From: Serratia rubidaea
GTDB lineage: Bacteria; Pseudomonadota; Gammaproteobacteria; Enterobacterales; Enterobacteriaceae
Length of the DNA stretch: 64,000 nt
Direction of reading: 5' to 3'
NCBI GenBank assembly: GCA_901472405.1
Contig: LR590463.1
Span: 1,240,001 to 1,304,000 of the forward strand
Made by a program: the position numbers and the translations under genes. This document shows, one piece after another, positions 42,287 through 50,448 of this stretch (the first letter of the stretch is position 1; each line of letters begins with the position of its first letter). Below the pieces are notes generated by a model. The model searched no databases, was not told the DNA's origin, and worked only from the letters and a program-made list of their open reading frames with translations.

Positions 42287-43456
42287 TTGGTAAAGGCAAC
42301 TGAGCAAAACGATAAGCTGAACCGCGCCGTTATTGTTTCGGTCGTTCTGCACATTGTATTGATTGCCCTGTTGATTTGGGGATCGCTGCACGAAAACGCC
42401 GAAATGAGCGCCGGCGGCGGCGGCGATGGCGCCGTGGTCGGCGCCGTGATGGTGGACCCGGCGCGGTGGTGGAACAGTACAACCGGCAGCAACAGCAGAG
42501 CAATGACGCCCAGCGTGCGGAGAAACAGCGGCAGAAGAAGGCGGAGCAACAGGCCGAAGAGCTGCAGCAGAAGCAGGCTGAGGAGCAGCAGCGCCTGAAG
42601 GCGCTGGAGCAGGAACGTCTGGCGGCGCAGGAGAAGGCGGCGGCAGAAAAAGCGGCGCAGGCCGAACAGAAAAAAGCGGCGGAAAGCGCGGCGGCGAAGG
42701 CCAGAGAACAGCAGAAAGTCGCAGAGCAGGCCGCCGCCAAGGCGAAGGCCGAAGCGGACAAGATAGCCAAGGCGCAGGCGGACGCGAAGCAGAAAGCCGA
42801 AGCGGAAGCCAAGAAGCAGGCTGCTGCCGATGCTGCGGCGAAGAAAAAAGCGGAAGAGGCCAAGAAAGCGGCCGAGGCAAAAGCTGCGGCGGAAGCCGAG
42901 AAGAAAGCTGCCGCCGAAGCGCAGAAAAAGGCCGCGGCCGAGAAAGCTGCAGCCGAGAAAGCCGCCGCCAAGAAAGCGGCGGAAGCCAAGAAGAAGGCCG
43001 CTGCGGAAGCCGCCAAGCAGTCGTCTGAGGTTGAAGACCTGTTCGGCGGGCTGGCGGACGGCAAAAAATGCGCCGAAGAGCAGCGGCAAGCAGCAGGGCG
43101 AAGGCAAGGCTGCCGGTAAGGGCAATGCCAAAACCGCCGGCGCCAGCGGTGCGGATATCAGCGGTTATATGGGACAGATCCAGGCGGCGATTCAGAGCAA
43201 GTTCTATGACGCCAGCTCATACGCCGGCAAGACCTGCGATCTGCGCATCAAACTGGCGCCCGATGGTCTGTTGATCAGCGTGCAGTCGGCCGGCGGCGAT
43301 CCGGCGCTGTGCCAGGCGGCGGTTGCGGCAGCGCGCCAGGCGCGTATTCCTAAACCGCCGAGCGACGCCGTTTACCAGCACTTTAAGAATTCGACCCTTG
43401 AATTCAAAACCGCAATAACGGTGGAGTACGTGCGTAATCTTGCAAGGATGTACTAA
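42287..43456 (+). CDS. tolA: Cell envelope integrity protein TolA (one deletion, one insertion)
   Basis: About 389 residues after correction. Domain I is a membrane helix (AVIVSVVLHIVLIALLIWG) starting from a TTG codon (MVKATEQNDKL). Domain II is a long Ala/Lys/Glu-rich helix (about residues 65-260). Domain III has the disulfide cysteines in AGKTCDLRIKLAPDG and GGDPALCQAAVAAAR. It links the inner membrane complex to Pal and TolB. Frame breaks occur at 42460-42461 (VMVDP|GAVVEQY, one G missing) and at the A run 43063-43068 (LADGK|NAPKSSG, one A too many). Confidence 0.93.
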
Positions 43457-43550
43457 GGTAACCAACAGGGATCATGTAGTTTTGTTTGCGTTGGTTTGTT
43501 AAAATTCTGCTAATTTATCGCAGGCATTCCGCCTGGATAAGGGAGATGAG

Positions 43551-44843
43551 ATGAAGCAGGCATTTCGAGTAGCGCTAGGTTTTTTGATTCTGTGGGCCTC
43601 CGTGTTGCACGCGGAAGTTCGCATTGAGATCACCCAAGGGGTCGACTCCGCGCGACCTATTGGCGTGGTGCCGTTTAAGTGGGCGGGGCCGGGCACGCCG
43701 CCGGAAGATATTGGCAAGGTGGTTGCGGCGGATTTACGCAACAGCGGTAAATTCAACCCGATCGACACGGCGCGCATGCCGCAGCAGCCGACCACCGCGT
43801 CTGAAGTGACGCCGGCGGCCTGGACTGCGCTGGGCATTGATGCCGTGGTGGTTGGCCAGGTTCAGCCCGGTGCGGACGGCAGCTATCTGATCTCTTATCA
43901 GCTGGTGGACACCTCTGGCGCGCCAGGCACCGTATTGGCGCAGAACCAGTACAAAGTGACCAAGCAGTGGCTGCGCTATTCCGCGCATACCGCCAGCGAC
44001 GAAGTGTTTGAGAAGCTGACCGGCATCAAGGGCGCCTTCCGTACGCGTATTGCTTACGTGGTGCAGACCAACGGCGGGAAATTCCCGTATGAGCTGCGCG
44101 TATCCGACTATGACGGCTACAACCAGTTCGTGGTGCACCGTTCGCCGGAGCCGCTGATGTCGCCAAGCTGGTCGCCGGACGGCAGCAAGCTGGCGTACGT
44201 CACCTTTGAGAGCGGTCGTTCCGCGCTGGTGGTGCAGACGCTGTCTAACGGCGCGGTGCGTCAGATTGCCTCCTACCCACGCCACAACGGCGCGCCGGCG
44301 TTCTCGCCGGACGGCAGCAAACTGGCATTCGCCCTGTCGAAGAGCGGCAGCCTGAACCTGTACGTGATGGATCTGAATTCCGGGCAGATGACCCAACTGA
44401 CCAACGGCCGCAGCAACAATACCGAGCCGGCCTGGTTCCCGGACGGTCAGTCGTTGGCGTTTACCTCTGACCAGGGCGGTCGCCCGCAGATCTATAAAAT
44501 GAGCGCCAGCGGCGGTGCCGCGCAGCGTCTGACGTGGGAAGGCGCTCAGAATCAGGATTCTGAAGTCAGCGCCGACGGTAAATTCCTGGTGATGGTGACC
44601 ACCAATAACGGTGTGCAGCATATCGCCAAACAAGATCTCGGATCGGGAGCCGTTCAAGTATTGACGGACACGTTCCTGGATGAAACGCCAAGTATCGCGC
44701 CAAACGGCACTATGGTGATCTATAGCTCCACGCAAGGTATGGGCTCTGTATTGCAGCTGGTATCGACCGATGGGCGTTTCAAAGCGCGTCTTCCGGCCAC
44801 TGATGGACAGGTAAAATCGCCTGCCTGGTCGCCGTATCTGTGA
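43551..44843 (+). CDS. tolB: Tol-Pal system beta-propeller protein TolB
   Basis: A 430-residue periplasmic protein, equal in length to E. coli TolB. The signal peptide is [21 protein letters not shown], and the mature start EVRIEITQG carries the TolA-binding N-terminal strand. The six-bladed propeller shows repeated [23 protein letters not shown] and [13 protein letters not shown] motifs. It binds Pal and TolA and helps relocate Pal to the septum. Confidence 0.97.
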   Translation: MKQAFRVALGFLILWASVLHAEVRIEITQGVDSARPIGVVPFKWAGPGTPPEDIGKVVAADLRNSGKFNPIDTARMPQQPTTASEVTPAAWTALGIDAVVVGQVQPGADGSYLISYQLVDTSGAPGTVLAQNQYKVTKQWLRYSAHTASDEVFEKLTGIKGAFRTRIAYVVQTNGGKFPYELRVSDYDGYNQFVVHRSPEPLMSPSWSPDGSKLAYVTFESGRSALVVQTLSNGAVRQIASYPRHNGAPAFSPDGSKLAFALSKSGSLNLYVMDLNSGQMTQLTNGRSNNTEPAWFPDGQSLAFTSDQGGRPQIYKMSASGGAAQRLTWEGAQNQDSEVSADGKFLVMVTTNNGVQHIAKQDLGSGAVQVLTDTFLDETPSIAPNGTMVIYSSTQGMGSVLQLVSTDGRFKARLPATDGQVKSPAWSPYL

Positions 44844-44887
44844 TGCATGTGTAAATATGTATGGCAAACTATAAAAGGATCAAAGAA

Positions 44888-45403
44888 ATGCAACTGAACA
44901 AAGTGCTGAAAGGGCTTCTGCTGGCACTGCCAGTTCTGGCTGTAGCAGCTTGTAGTTCTAACAAAAGCGCCGATAACGACCAGTCTGGTATGGGCGCAAA
45001 CGGCACTACCGGTATGGAAAGCGGCAGCAGCAACCTGTCTTCCGAAGAGCAAGCGCGTCTGCAGATGCAAGAACTGCAGAAGAACAACATCGTTTACTTC
45101 GGTCTGGACAAGTATGACATCTCTTCTGAGTTCGCTCAGATGCTGGATGCGCACGCGACTTTCCTGCGTAACAACCCATCTTACAAAGTGACCGTAGAAG
45201 GTCATGCGGATGAGCGCGGTACGCCGGAATACAACATCGCCCTGGGCGAGCGTCGTGCTAACGCCGTGAAAATGTACCTGCAGGGTAAAGGCGTTTCCGA
45301 TGACCAGATCTCTATCGTTTCTTACGGTAAAGAGAAACCAGCTGTACTGGGCCATGACGAAGCGGCTTACGCTAAAAACCGTCGTGCCGTTCTGGTTTAC
45401 TAA
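44888..45403 (+). CDS. pal: Peptidoglycan-associated lipoprotein Pal
   Basis: A 171-residue outer membrane lipoprotein. The start at 44888 (MQLNKVLKG) gives a proper lipoprotein signal with lipobox LAVAAC. The OmpA-like domain carries the peptidoglycan-binding [21 protein letters not shown] and the C-terminal [10 protein letters not shown]. It anchors the outer membrane to the cell wall within Tol-Pal. cpoB starts nine bases after the stop. Confidence 0.97.
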   Translation: MQLNKVLKGLLLALPVLAVAACSSNKSADNDQSGMGANGTTGMESGSSNLSSEEQARLQMQELQKNNIVYFGLDKYDISSEFAQMLDAHATFLRNNPSYKVTVEGHADERGTPEYNIALGERRANAVKMYLQGKGVSDDQISIVSYGKEKPAVLGHDEAAYAKNRRAVLVY

Positions 45404-45412
45404 GAGAATCGC

Positions 45413-46183
45413 ATGAACAGTAACTTCAGACGTCATCTGTTGGGTCTGTCGTTACTGGTTGGCGTAGCGGCCCCTTGGGCCGCTACTGCCCAAGCGCCAA
45501 TCAGTAATGTCGGCTCCGGCTCGGTCGAAGACCGTGTCACCACGCTTGAGCGTATTGCCAATGCTCAGAGCCAACTCTTGAACCAACTCCAGCAGCAAGC
45601 CTCCGACAACCAGCGTGATATCGACTCGCTCCGTGGTCAAATCCAGGAAAGTCAGTATCAGCTCAATCAGGTCGTAGAGCGCCAAAAGCAAATCTATGAA
45701 CAGATAGACAGCCTCGGACAGGGCGGCGGCCAGAGCGCCTCTGCGCCGGCAGCGACTGCTGCGGCGGGGGCTGGCAGCGCTGCGGCTTCTTCTGCAGCGC
45801 CTGCCAGTAAGGGCGATGAAAACAGCGATTACAACACCGCTGTTTCGCTGGCGCTGGAGAAAAAGCAGTACGATCAGGCGATCCCAGCCTTTCAGAGCTT
45901 CGTAAAACAGTATCCCAAGTCTACCTACCAGCCTAATGCCAACTACTGGCTGGGGCAGTTGTTCTACAACCAGGGTAAGAAAGACGATGCGGCTTACTAT
46001 TTTGCGGTGGTGGTGAAAAATTACCCGAAATCGCCAAAGGCGCCTGACGCTATGTACAAGGTCGGTATCATCATGCAGGAAAAAGGGCAGGCTGATAAAG
46101 CCAAAGCCGTGTTCCAGCAGGTGGTTAAACAGTACCCGAACAGCAGCGCAGCCAAACAGGCGCAAAAGCGTATTGCCGGCTAA
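45413..46183 (+). CDS. cpoB: Cell division coordinator CpoB
   Basis: A 256-residue periplasmic protein with signal peptide ending ATAQA. An N-terminal coiled coil (about 40-105: LERIANAQSQLLNQLQQQ) makes trimers, an Ala/Ser-rich linker follows, and three TPR units cover 135-256 (YNTAVSLALEKKQYDQAI, YWLGQLFYNQGKKDDA, YKVGIIMQEKGQADKA). It coordinates PBP1B with Tol-Pal during division. It is the last gene of the cluster. Confidence 0.95.
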   Translation: MNSNFRRHLLGLSLLVGVAAPWAATAQAPISNVGSGSVEDRVTTLERIANAQSQLLNQLQQQASDNQRDIDSLRGQIQESQYQLNQVVERQKQIYEQIDSLGQGGGQSASAPAATAAAGAGSAAASSAAPASKGDENSDYNTAVSLALEKKQYDQAIPAFQSFVKQYPKSTYQPNANYWLGQLFYNQGKKDDAAYYFAVVVKNYPKSPKAPDAMYKVGIIMQEKGQADKAKAVFQQVVKQYPNSSAAKQAQKRIAG

Positions 46184-46195
46184 TTTGGCAGAAAA

Positions 46196-46236
46196 CAAGC
46201 CCAGAAGTTGGTCGATACGACCGATTTTTGGGCTTG
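46196..46236. other. Stem-loop after cpoB
   Basis: Arms CAAGCCCA and TGGGCTTG enclose an inner TGGTCG/CGACC hairpin. It begins 13 bases after the cpoB stop. It has no T run on the plus strand, so it could be a weak terminator or an RNA stability element at the 3' end of the tol-pal mRNA. Confidence 0.5.
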
Positions 46237-46282
46237 ATCGCATGAAGAACCAGCAGTTGAACCTGATGCGTAAAAATTTAGG

Positions 46283-46310
46283 TTGCGCTGCTGAGATAAA
46301 ACAGTAATAT
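46283..46310 (+). promoter_or_regulatory. Promoter of the tRNA array
   Basis: -35 TTGCGC (46283-46288) and -10 TAATAT (46305-46310) are separated by 16 bases. A GC-rich segment ATGCCGCCG follows the -10, as in stringently controlled stable RNA promoters. It lies 51 bases upstream of the first tRNA. Confidence 0.6.
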
Positions 46311-46361
46311 ATGCCGCCGTTGCCCAGACATCTCGCAAGATGTTAAAGCAGCAGGGAAATT

Positions 46362-46437
46362 GGGTCGTTAGCTCAGTTGGTAGAGCAGTTGACTTTTAAT
46401 CAATTGGTCGCAGGTTCGAATCCTGCACGACCCACCA
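46362..46437 (+). tRNA. tRNA-Lys (anticodon TTT), copy 1
   Basis: A 76-base gene with acceptor arms GGGTCG/CGACCC, D-loop AGCTCAGTTGGTAGAGC, anticodon loop CTTTTAA with TTT, T-arm GCAGGTTCGAATCCTGC and encoded CCA. It is the first gene of the Lys/Val array, corresponding in position to E. coli lysT. Confidence 0.97.
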
Positions 46438-46470
46438 ATTTCCAAGAAGTAGTGCAGTAACCACATTAGT

Positions 46471-46546
46471 GGGTGATTAGCTCAGTTGGTAGAGCATCTC
46501 CTTTACACGGAGGGGGTCGGCGGTTCGAGCCCGTCATCACCCACCA
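46471..46546 (+). tRNA. tRNA-Val (anticodon TAC)
   Basis: A 76-base gene with acceptor GGGTGAT/ATCACCC, anticodon loop TTTACAC with TAC, T-arm with GGTTCGAGCCC and encoded CCA. In E. coli valT holds the same position between lysT and lysW. Confidence 0.97.
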
Positions 46547-46550
46547 CTGC

Positions 46551-46626
46551 GGGTCGTTAGCTCAGTTGGTAGAGCAGTTGACTTTTAATCAATTGGTCGC
46601 AGGTTCGAATCCTGCACGACCCACCA
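46551..46626 (+). tRNA. tRNA-Lys (anticodon TTT), copy 2
   Basis: Identical in sequence to copy 1, 76 bases including CCA. It starts only four bases after the tRNA-Val CCA. Its 3' end is followed by the first stem-loop module of the repeat region. Confidence 0.97.
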
Positions 46627-46718
46627 ATTCCTAAAGAATTGGCAGTAAGTGGAATCGGACAGGATGAGAACCGTAAGGTTCGAGTCTCACGACAGTGAGA
46701 CAACATCACACAGTGATG

Positions 46719-46745
46719 GCCCGAAGGGCGAGGCGTAAGCCGAGT
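46719..46745 (+). repeat. Stem-loop module 1 (GCCCGNAGGGC core)
   Basis: GCCCGAAGGGC at 46719-46729 followed by GAG, the hairpin GGCGTAAGCC and GAGT. Upstream are further small hairpins: GAACCGTAAGGTTC, GTCTCACGACAGTGAGAC and ATCACACAGTGAT from about 46668. The same core with different flanking hairpins recurs four times downstream. Confidence 0.75.
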
Positions 46746-46764
46746 AATCCTGCACGACCCACCA
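46746..46764 (+). repeat. Truncated tRNA-Lys 3' end, copy A
   Basis: AATCCTGCACGACCCACCA is an exact copy of the last 19 bases of the neighbouring tRNA-Lys genes (T-loop end, T-arm, acceptor arm, CCA). It is preceded by stem-loop-rich DNA instead of a tRNA body. The 69-base sequence after it is nearly the same as that following tRNA-Lys copy 3. Confidence 0.9.
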
Positions 46765-46833
46765 TTCTTAACGAATGGGCAAGCAGTAAACCGGCGCCAC
46801 GCTTCATGCCGTTCAGCAGTACACCACGTCAGT

Positions 46834-46909
46834 GGGTCGTTAGCTCAGTTGGTAGAGCAGTTGACTTTTAATCAATTGGTCGCAGGTTCGAATCCTGCAC
46901 GACCCACCA
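46834..46909 (+). tRNA. tRNA-Lys (anticodon TTT), copy 3
   Basis: Identical to copy 1, 76 bases with encoded CCA. It follows the truncated copy A by 69 bases. Confidence 0.97.
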
Positions 46910-46978
46910 TTCTTAAAGAATGGGCAAGCAGTAAACCGGCATCACATCTCAGGCCGTTCAGCAGTACACCACATCAGT

Positions 46979-47054
46979 GGGTCGTTAGCTCAGTTGGTAG
47001 AGCAGTTGACTTTTAATCAATTGGTCGCAGGTTCGAATCCTGCACGACCCACCA
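46979..47054 (+). tRNA. tRNA-Lys (anticodon TTT), copy 4
   Basis: Identical to copy 1, 76 bases with encoded CCA. The 69-base spacer before it is nearly identical to the one between truncated copy A and copy 3, showing tandem duplication of a tRNA plus spacer unit. Confidence 0.97.
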
Positions 47055-47178
47055 TTTCTAGAAAGTATTCCTAATCTTAAATATCTCGGCAATGTCATTG
47101 CATAACGCACGAGTCGTGTAGGTGAGAAGCTGCGTTCAGGTTCGAGCCGAGCGAAGCGAGACGACAACGCGTAGCGTT

Positions 47179-47207
47179 GCCCGTAGGGCGAGGCCGGAGG
47201 CCGAGTC
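47179..47207 (+). repeat. Stem-loop module 2 (GCCCGNAGGGC core)
   Basis: GCCCGTAGGGC at 47179-47189, then GAGGCCGGAGGCCGAGTC. It is preceded by ACGCGTAGCGT and by GAGCCGAGCGAAGCGAGACGAC-like DNA (start around 47138). The layout is the same as in module 5. Confidence 0.75.
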
Positions 47208-47226
47208 AATCCTGCACGACCCACCA
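47208..47226 (+). repeat. Truncated tRNA-Lys 3' end, copy B
   Basis: A second exact copy of AATCCTGCACGACCCACCA, preceded by CCGAGTC, the end of stem-loop module 2. A degenerate third start, AATCCTGCGCA, follows module 5 near 47516. Confidence 0.9.
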
Positions 47227-47957
47227 TCTCATAGAAATACTCCCATAGTGATTTAATACTTTAATTTTTCAGATCGCACGTGTCGTGCGGGTGAGACAAA
47301 AGCGTTTACGCTTTTGAACAGCGCTTGCGCTGGCCCGAAGGGCGAGTCTCGGAGAGACGAGTTACCTGCGTTCAGGTTCGACAAAATCGCCGGGAGCGAT
47401 TTTGAACAGCGTTTGCGCTGGCCCGCAGGGCGAGTCTCATGGATGAGACGAGTAATAAGCGAAGCGAGACGACAACGCGCAGCGTTGCCCGCAGGGCGAG
47501 GTCGGAGGCCGAGTCAATCCTGCGCAAGCTAGCGACGCTCCTTTAACCTTCCCCAACCATCAACGTTAACCCGCCGGTGGATATCCCATGACTGCGTTTT
47601 CGGCTATGCGCTCCTGTTTTTATTATCCGTCACATCATTCACGTAATTTCTTCTCTGGCAATAAAAATAAAATAATTAACGGATAAAATTCAATTTCGTT
47701 GACGATTTATTTAATTTGCTCGGCTGGATAAATAATTTTCCATTAGTGATTATTTTAAAGCGCATAAGATAATTAAAATCACACTTACTTATTAACAAAC
47801 AGAAACAAAGCAAATGACGGTAAGCGCTCCATTCATTACTACGCTTTAATGGTCGCCGAAAATTCTATTGCGTGACACGCCTTATTTTACTTCTGACCTT
47901 ATTGCCGCAGCGCCTGAGATTCTGCGGGCGCTCGTCATTGCTTTGGAGAAAGATAAT
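47227..47957. other. Non-coding stretch between the tRNA array and the bicupin gene
   Basis: Apart from stem-loop modules 3 to 5 I see no gene here. 47540-47957 is markedly AT-rich compared with the rest of the window and may contain the promoter of the downstream gene. Open frames through the modules are products of the repeats and do not look like real proteins. Confidence 0.6.
47297..47520 (+). repeat. Stem-loop modules 3 to 5
   Basis: Three adjoining modules. Module 3 has AAAAGCGTTTACGCTTTT, CAGCGCTTGCGCTG, GCCCGAAGGGC (47333-47343), GTCTCGGAGAGAC. Module 4 has AAAATCGCCGGGAGCGATTTT as paired 7-base arms, CAGCGTTTGCGCTG, GCCCGCAGGGC (47421-47431), GTCTCATGGATGAGAC. Module 5 has ACGCGCAGCGT, GCCCGCAGGGC (47487-47497) and GGTCGGAGGCCGAGTC. 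The order of hairpins is conserved while the outer stems differ with compensating changes. Confidence 0.75.
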
Positions 47958-49127
47958 ATGTTATCGCGTCGTGATATGTTGAAAGCCTCCGCCATCAGCG
48001 CGGCAGCGGCCGGTATGGTGGGGGGCATGGTGAAGTCCGCCGTTGCCGATGATCACCGCAATATTGTGCCGCCCAGCAGCTACCAGCCGCCCGCCGATGC
48101 GCGGGGCGTGTATAAATACAAATTTACCGACAGTAAAAAGCGCAGCCTGCCCAGCGGCTGGGCGCGGGAAGCCACCGTCGAACAGTTCCCGATCTCCGAA
48201 GGCGTAGCCGGGGTTGATATGACGCTGGAGCCTGGCGGCGTCCGTGAGCTGCACTGGCACGCCATCGCCGCCGAGTGGGCCTTTATGTTGGAAGGTCGGG
48301 CGCGTATTACCATTATCGATCCGGAAGGGAAATGCGAGGTGGCGGACTTTGGCCCCGGTGACGTGTGGTATTTCCCGAAAGGCTATGGCCATTCCATTCA
48401 GGCGCTGGCGGAGGGCGCGCATTTTATTCTGGCTTTTGATAATGGCCACTTCTCTGAATTCGGAACATTCAGTATTACCGACTGGGTGGCGCATATGCCG
48501 AAAGAAATATTGGAAAAAAGCGTTAATATGCCGGCCTCAATATTCTCCAAAGCCAAGCAGGGGGAAGCCTATATTGTCGGGGGAGCGGTGCCACCGGCGT
48601 TACCGTTAGCCAAAAACGACGGCGGCCTGAATAATTCCCCGTTGACGCACCGCTATCAATTAATGAAACAGAAACCGTTCTTTGAAAATGATGCCGGCAG
48701 CGTGCATCTGGTGTCATCAAAAGAATTCCCTATCTCCACCACCATGACCGGTATTATCGAGATCGTTAAGCCCGGCGCGGTTCGTGAACTGCACTGGCAC
48801 CCGAACGCGAATGAATGGCAATACTATATCTCCGGCAAGGGGCGCATGACGGTATTCAGTTCGCACGGTCATGTCCAGACCGAGGAGTATGCGCCTTCCG
48901 ACGTCGGCTATGTGCCGCAGGGTTTCGGCCATTACATTGAGAATCTCGGCGACGACGATCTGAAGGTGCTGATCGTGTTGGATAACGGCATCTATCAGGA
49001 TATCTCCCTGTCTGACTGGCTGGCGAAAACGCCGGCTTACCTGCTGGCGGACAACTTTAATAATCAGGTTGAGGACTGGCAGGCGCGGCCGAAGGACAAG
49101 CTGGTGATGTCGCGTCGCAGAAAATAA
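47958..49127 (+). CDS. Tat-exported bicupin, oxalate decarboxylase family
   Basis: A 389-residue protein. It begins with a twin-arginine signal MLSRRDMLKASAISAAAAG ending SAVADD. Two cupin domains follow, each with the Mn-binding motif: RELHWHAIAAEWAFM near residue 100 and RELHWHPNANEWQYY near 275, with later histidines in KGYGHSIQ and QGFGHYIE. The overall pattern is that of Bacillus OxdC, which splits oxalate to formate and CO2. The first-domain lid reads FSEFGTF where OxdC has SENST, keeping the key Glu. Decarboxylase rather than oxidase activity is therefore plausible but unproven. The ATG at 47958 has GGAGAAAG upstream. The gene is absent at this site in E. coli. Confidence 0.85.
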   Translation: MLSRRDMLKASAISAAAAGMVGGMVKSAVADDHRNIVPPSSYQPPADARGVYKYKFTDSKKRSLPSGWAREATVEQFPISEGVAGVDMTLEPGGVRELHWHAIAAEWAFMLEGRARITIIDPEGKCEVADFGPGDVWYFPKGYGHSIQALAEGAHFILAFDNGHFSEFGTFSITDWVAHMPKEILEKSVNMPASIFSKAKQGEAYIVGGAVPPALPLAKNDGGLNNSPLTHRYQLMKQKPFFENDAGSVHLVSSKEFPISTTMTGIIEIVKPGAVRELHWHPNANEWQYYISGKGRMTVFSSHGHVQTEEYAPSDVGYVPQGFGHYIENLGDDDLKVLIVLDNGIYQDISLSDWLAKTPAYLLADNFNNQVEDWQARPKDKLVMSRRRK

Positions 49128-49276
49128 CGGCGGCAAGAAAAACGGGAAGCGTCGGCGACAGGCTGGCGTTTTTCCGTTCCCCACTCATATTCATTCGCCC
49201 TCAAAGTTTCAACGGTTAAACAAAAATCGTCTATAGAGCAAATTTAAAGCGACTTTTGTCTTCTGGTTAGGTATTT

Positions 49277-49294
49277 TGTTTAGTATATAAAACA
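49277..49294. promoter_or_regulatory. NadR operator upstream of nadA
   Basis: TGTTTAGTATATAAAACA matches the NadR box TGTTTA-N6-TAAACA with one mismatch. It lies 67 bases upstream of nadA. NadR represses NAD biosynthesis genes in enterobacteria when NAD is plentiful. Confidence 0.75.
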
Positions 49295-49360
49295 TTGGGG
49301 CAGGACAGCCGTAGACAGCGGCTGCAACAGGTTCTCCAGACTAGCACAGAGATGACAGTG

Positions 49361-50422
49361 ATGAGTGAAATGTTTGACGCCAATGCGGCAATCTACCCGT
49401 TCCCAGCCAAACCGATACCGCTCGACCAGGCGGAAAAGGCCTTCTACCGTGAGAAAATTAAAACGCTGCTGAAGCAGCGGGATGCGGTGATGGTTGCGCA
49501 CTATTATACCGACCCGGAGATACAGGCGCTGGCGGAAGAGACCGGCGGCTGCGTTGCCGACTCCTTGGAAATGGCGCGTTTTGGCAGTCAGCACCCGGCC
49601 TCGACCCTGTTGGTGGCCGGCGTACGCTTTATGGGCGAGACGGCGAAAATACTCAGCCCGGAAAAACAGGTGCTGATGCCGACGCTGCATGCCGAATGTT
49701 CACTCGACCTCGGCTGTCCGGAGGCGGAGTTCAACGCCTTCTGCGATAGCCATCCGGATCGCACCGTGGTGGTCTACGCTAATACATCAGCGGCGGTAAA
49801 AGCGCGCGCCGACTGGGTCGTCACCTCCAGCATTGCCGTTGAGCTGATTGAACATCTCGACAGCCTGGGGGAGAAAATCATCTGGGCGCCGGACCGCCAT
49901 CTGGGCAGCTACGTGCAGAAGCAGACCGGGGCCGACGTTTTGTGCTGGCAGGGCGCCTGTATCGTCCATGACGAGTTTAAAACCCAGGCGCTGATGCGGA
50001 TGAAGGCGCTGTACCCTGAGGCGGCGATCCTGGTGCACCCGGAGTCGCCGCAGGCGGTGGTCGATCTGGCCGACGCGGTCGGCTCCACCAGCCAGCTGAT
50101 TCAGGCGGCGCAAAACTTACCGCAGCGGCAGCTGATCGTCGCCACCGACCGCGGCATCTTCTATAAGATGCAGCAGGCGTGCCCGGACAAAGAGCTGTTT
50201 GAGGCGCCGACCGCCGGCGAAGGGGCGACCTGCCGCAGCTGCGCGCACTGTCCGTGGATGGCGATGAACGGCCTGAAGGCGATTGCCGAAGGGCTGGAGC
50301 AGGGCGGATCGCAGCACGAAATTGTTGTCGACGGCGCGCTGCGGGAAAAAGCGCTGCTGCCGTTGAACCGCATGCTGGATTTTGCCGCCACGCTGAAGAT
50401 GCAGGTAAAAGGAAACGCCTAA
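49361..50422 (+). CDS. nadA: Quinolinate synthase
   Basis: A 353-residue 4Fe-4S enzyme that condenses iminoaspartate with dihydroxyacetone phosphate to quinolinate, the first ring-forming step of NAD synthesis. It shows [32 protein letters not shown], and [12 protein letters not shown]. The cysteine ligands include the C-terminal [15 protein letters not shown] chose ATG at 49361 (MSEMFD) by comparison with E. coli. An in-frame ATG at 49352 is possible. pnuC follows after 26 bases, as in E. coli. Confidence 0.95.
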   Translation: MSEMFDANAAIYPFPAKPIPLDQAEKAFYREKIKTLLKQRDAVMVAHYYTDPEIQALAEETGGCVADSLEMARFGSQHPASTLLVAGVRFMGETAKILSPEKQVLMPTLHAECSLDLGCPEAEFNAFCDSHPDRTVVVYANTSAAVKARADWVVTSSIAVELIEHLDSLGEKIIWAPDRHLGSYVQKQTGADVLCWQGACIVHDEFKTQALMRMKALYPEAAILVHPESPQAVVDLADAVGSTSQLIQAAQNLPQRQLIVATDRGIFYKMQQACPDKELFEAPTAGEGATCRSCAHCPWMAMNGLKAIAEGLEQGGSQHEIVVDGALREKALLPLNRMLDFAATLKMQVKGNA

Positions 50423-50448
50423 GTTAACCCGAGAAAAAGGAAGGCCCG

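Noticed and set aside
43063-43068. Programmed frameshift at the A run in tolA
   Set aside because: Six A could be a slippery site, but tolA is not known to use frameshifting. The same kind of one-base change occurs in A runs of sucC and gltA here, so sequencing error fits better.
46668-47520. Possible CRISPR array, because of repeated palindromic units
   Set aside because: Units are of uneven length, spacers are themselves hairpins, repeats are not identical and no cas gene is nearby.
47314-47532. 72-codon open frame inside the stem-loop modules
   Set aside because: Its sequence comes entirely from the repeated hairpins, with no ribosome site and no protein-like pattern.
49137-49178. Terminator after the bicupin gene
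   Set aside because: AAAAACG and CGTTTTT can pair, but the loop of more than 20 bases and weak inner pairing make it unconvincing.
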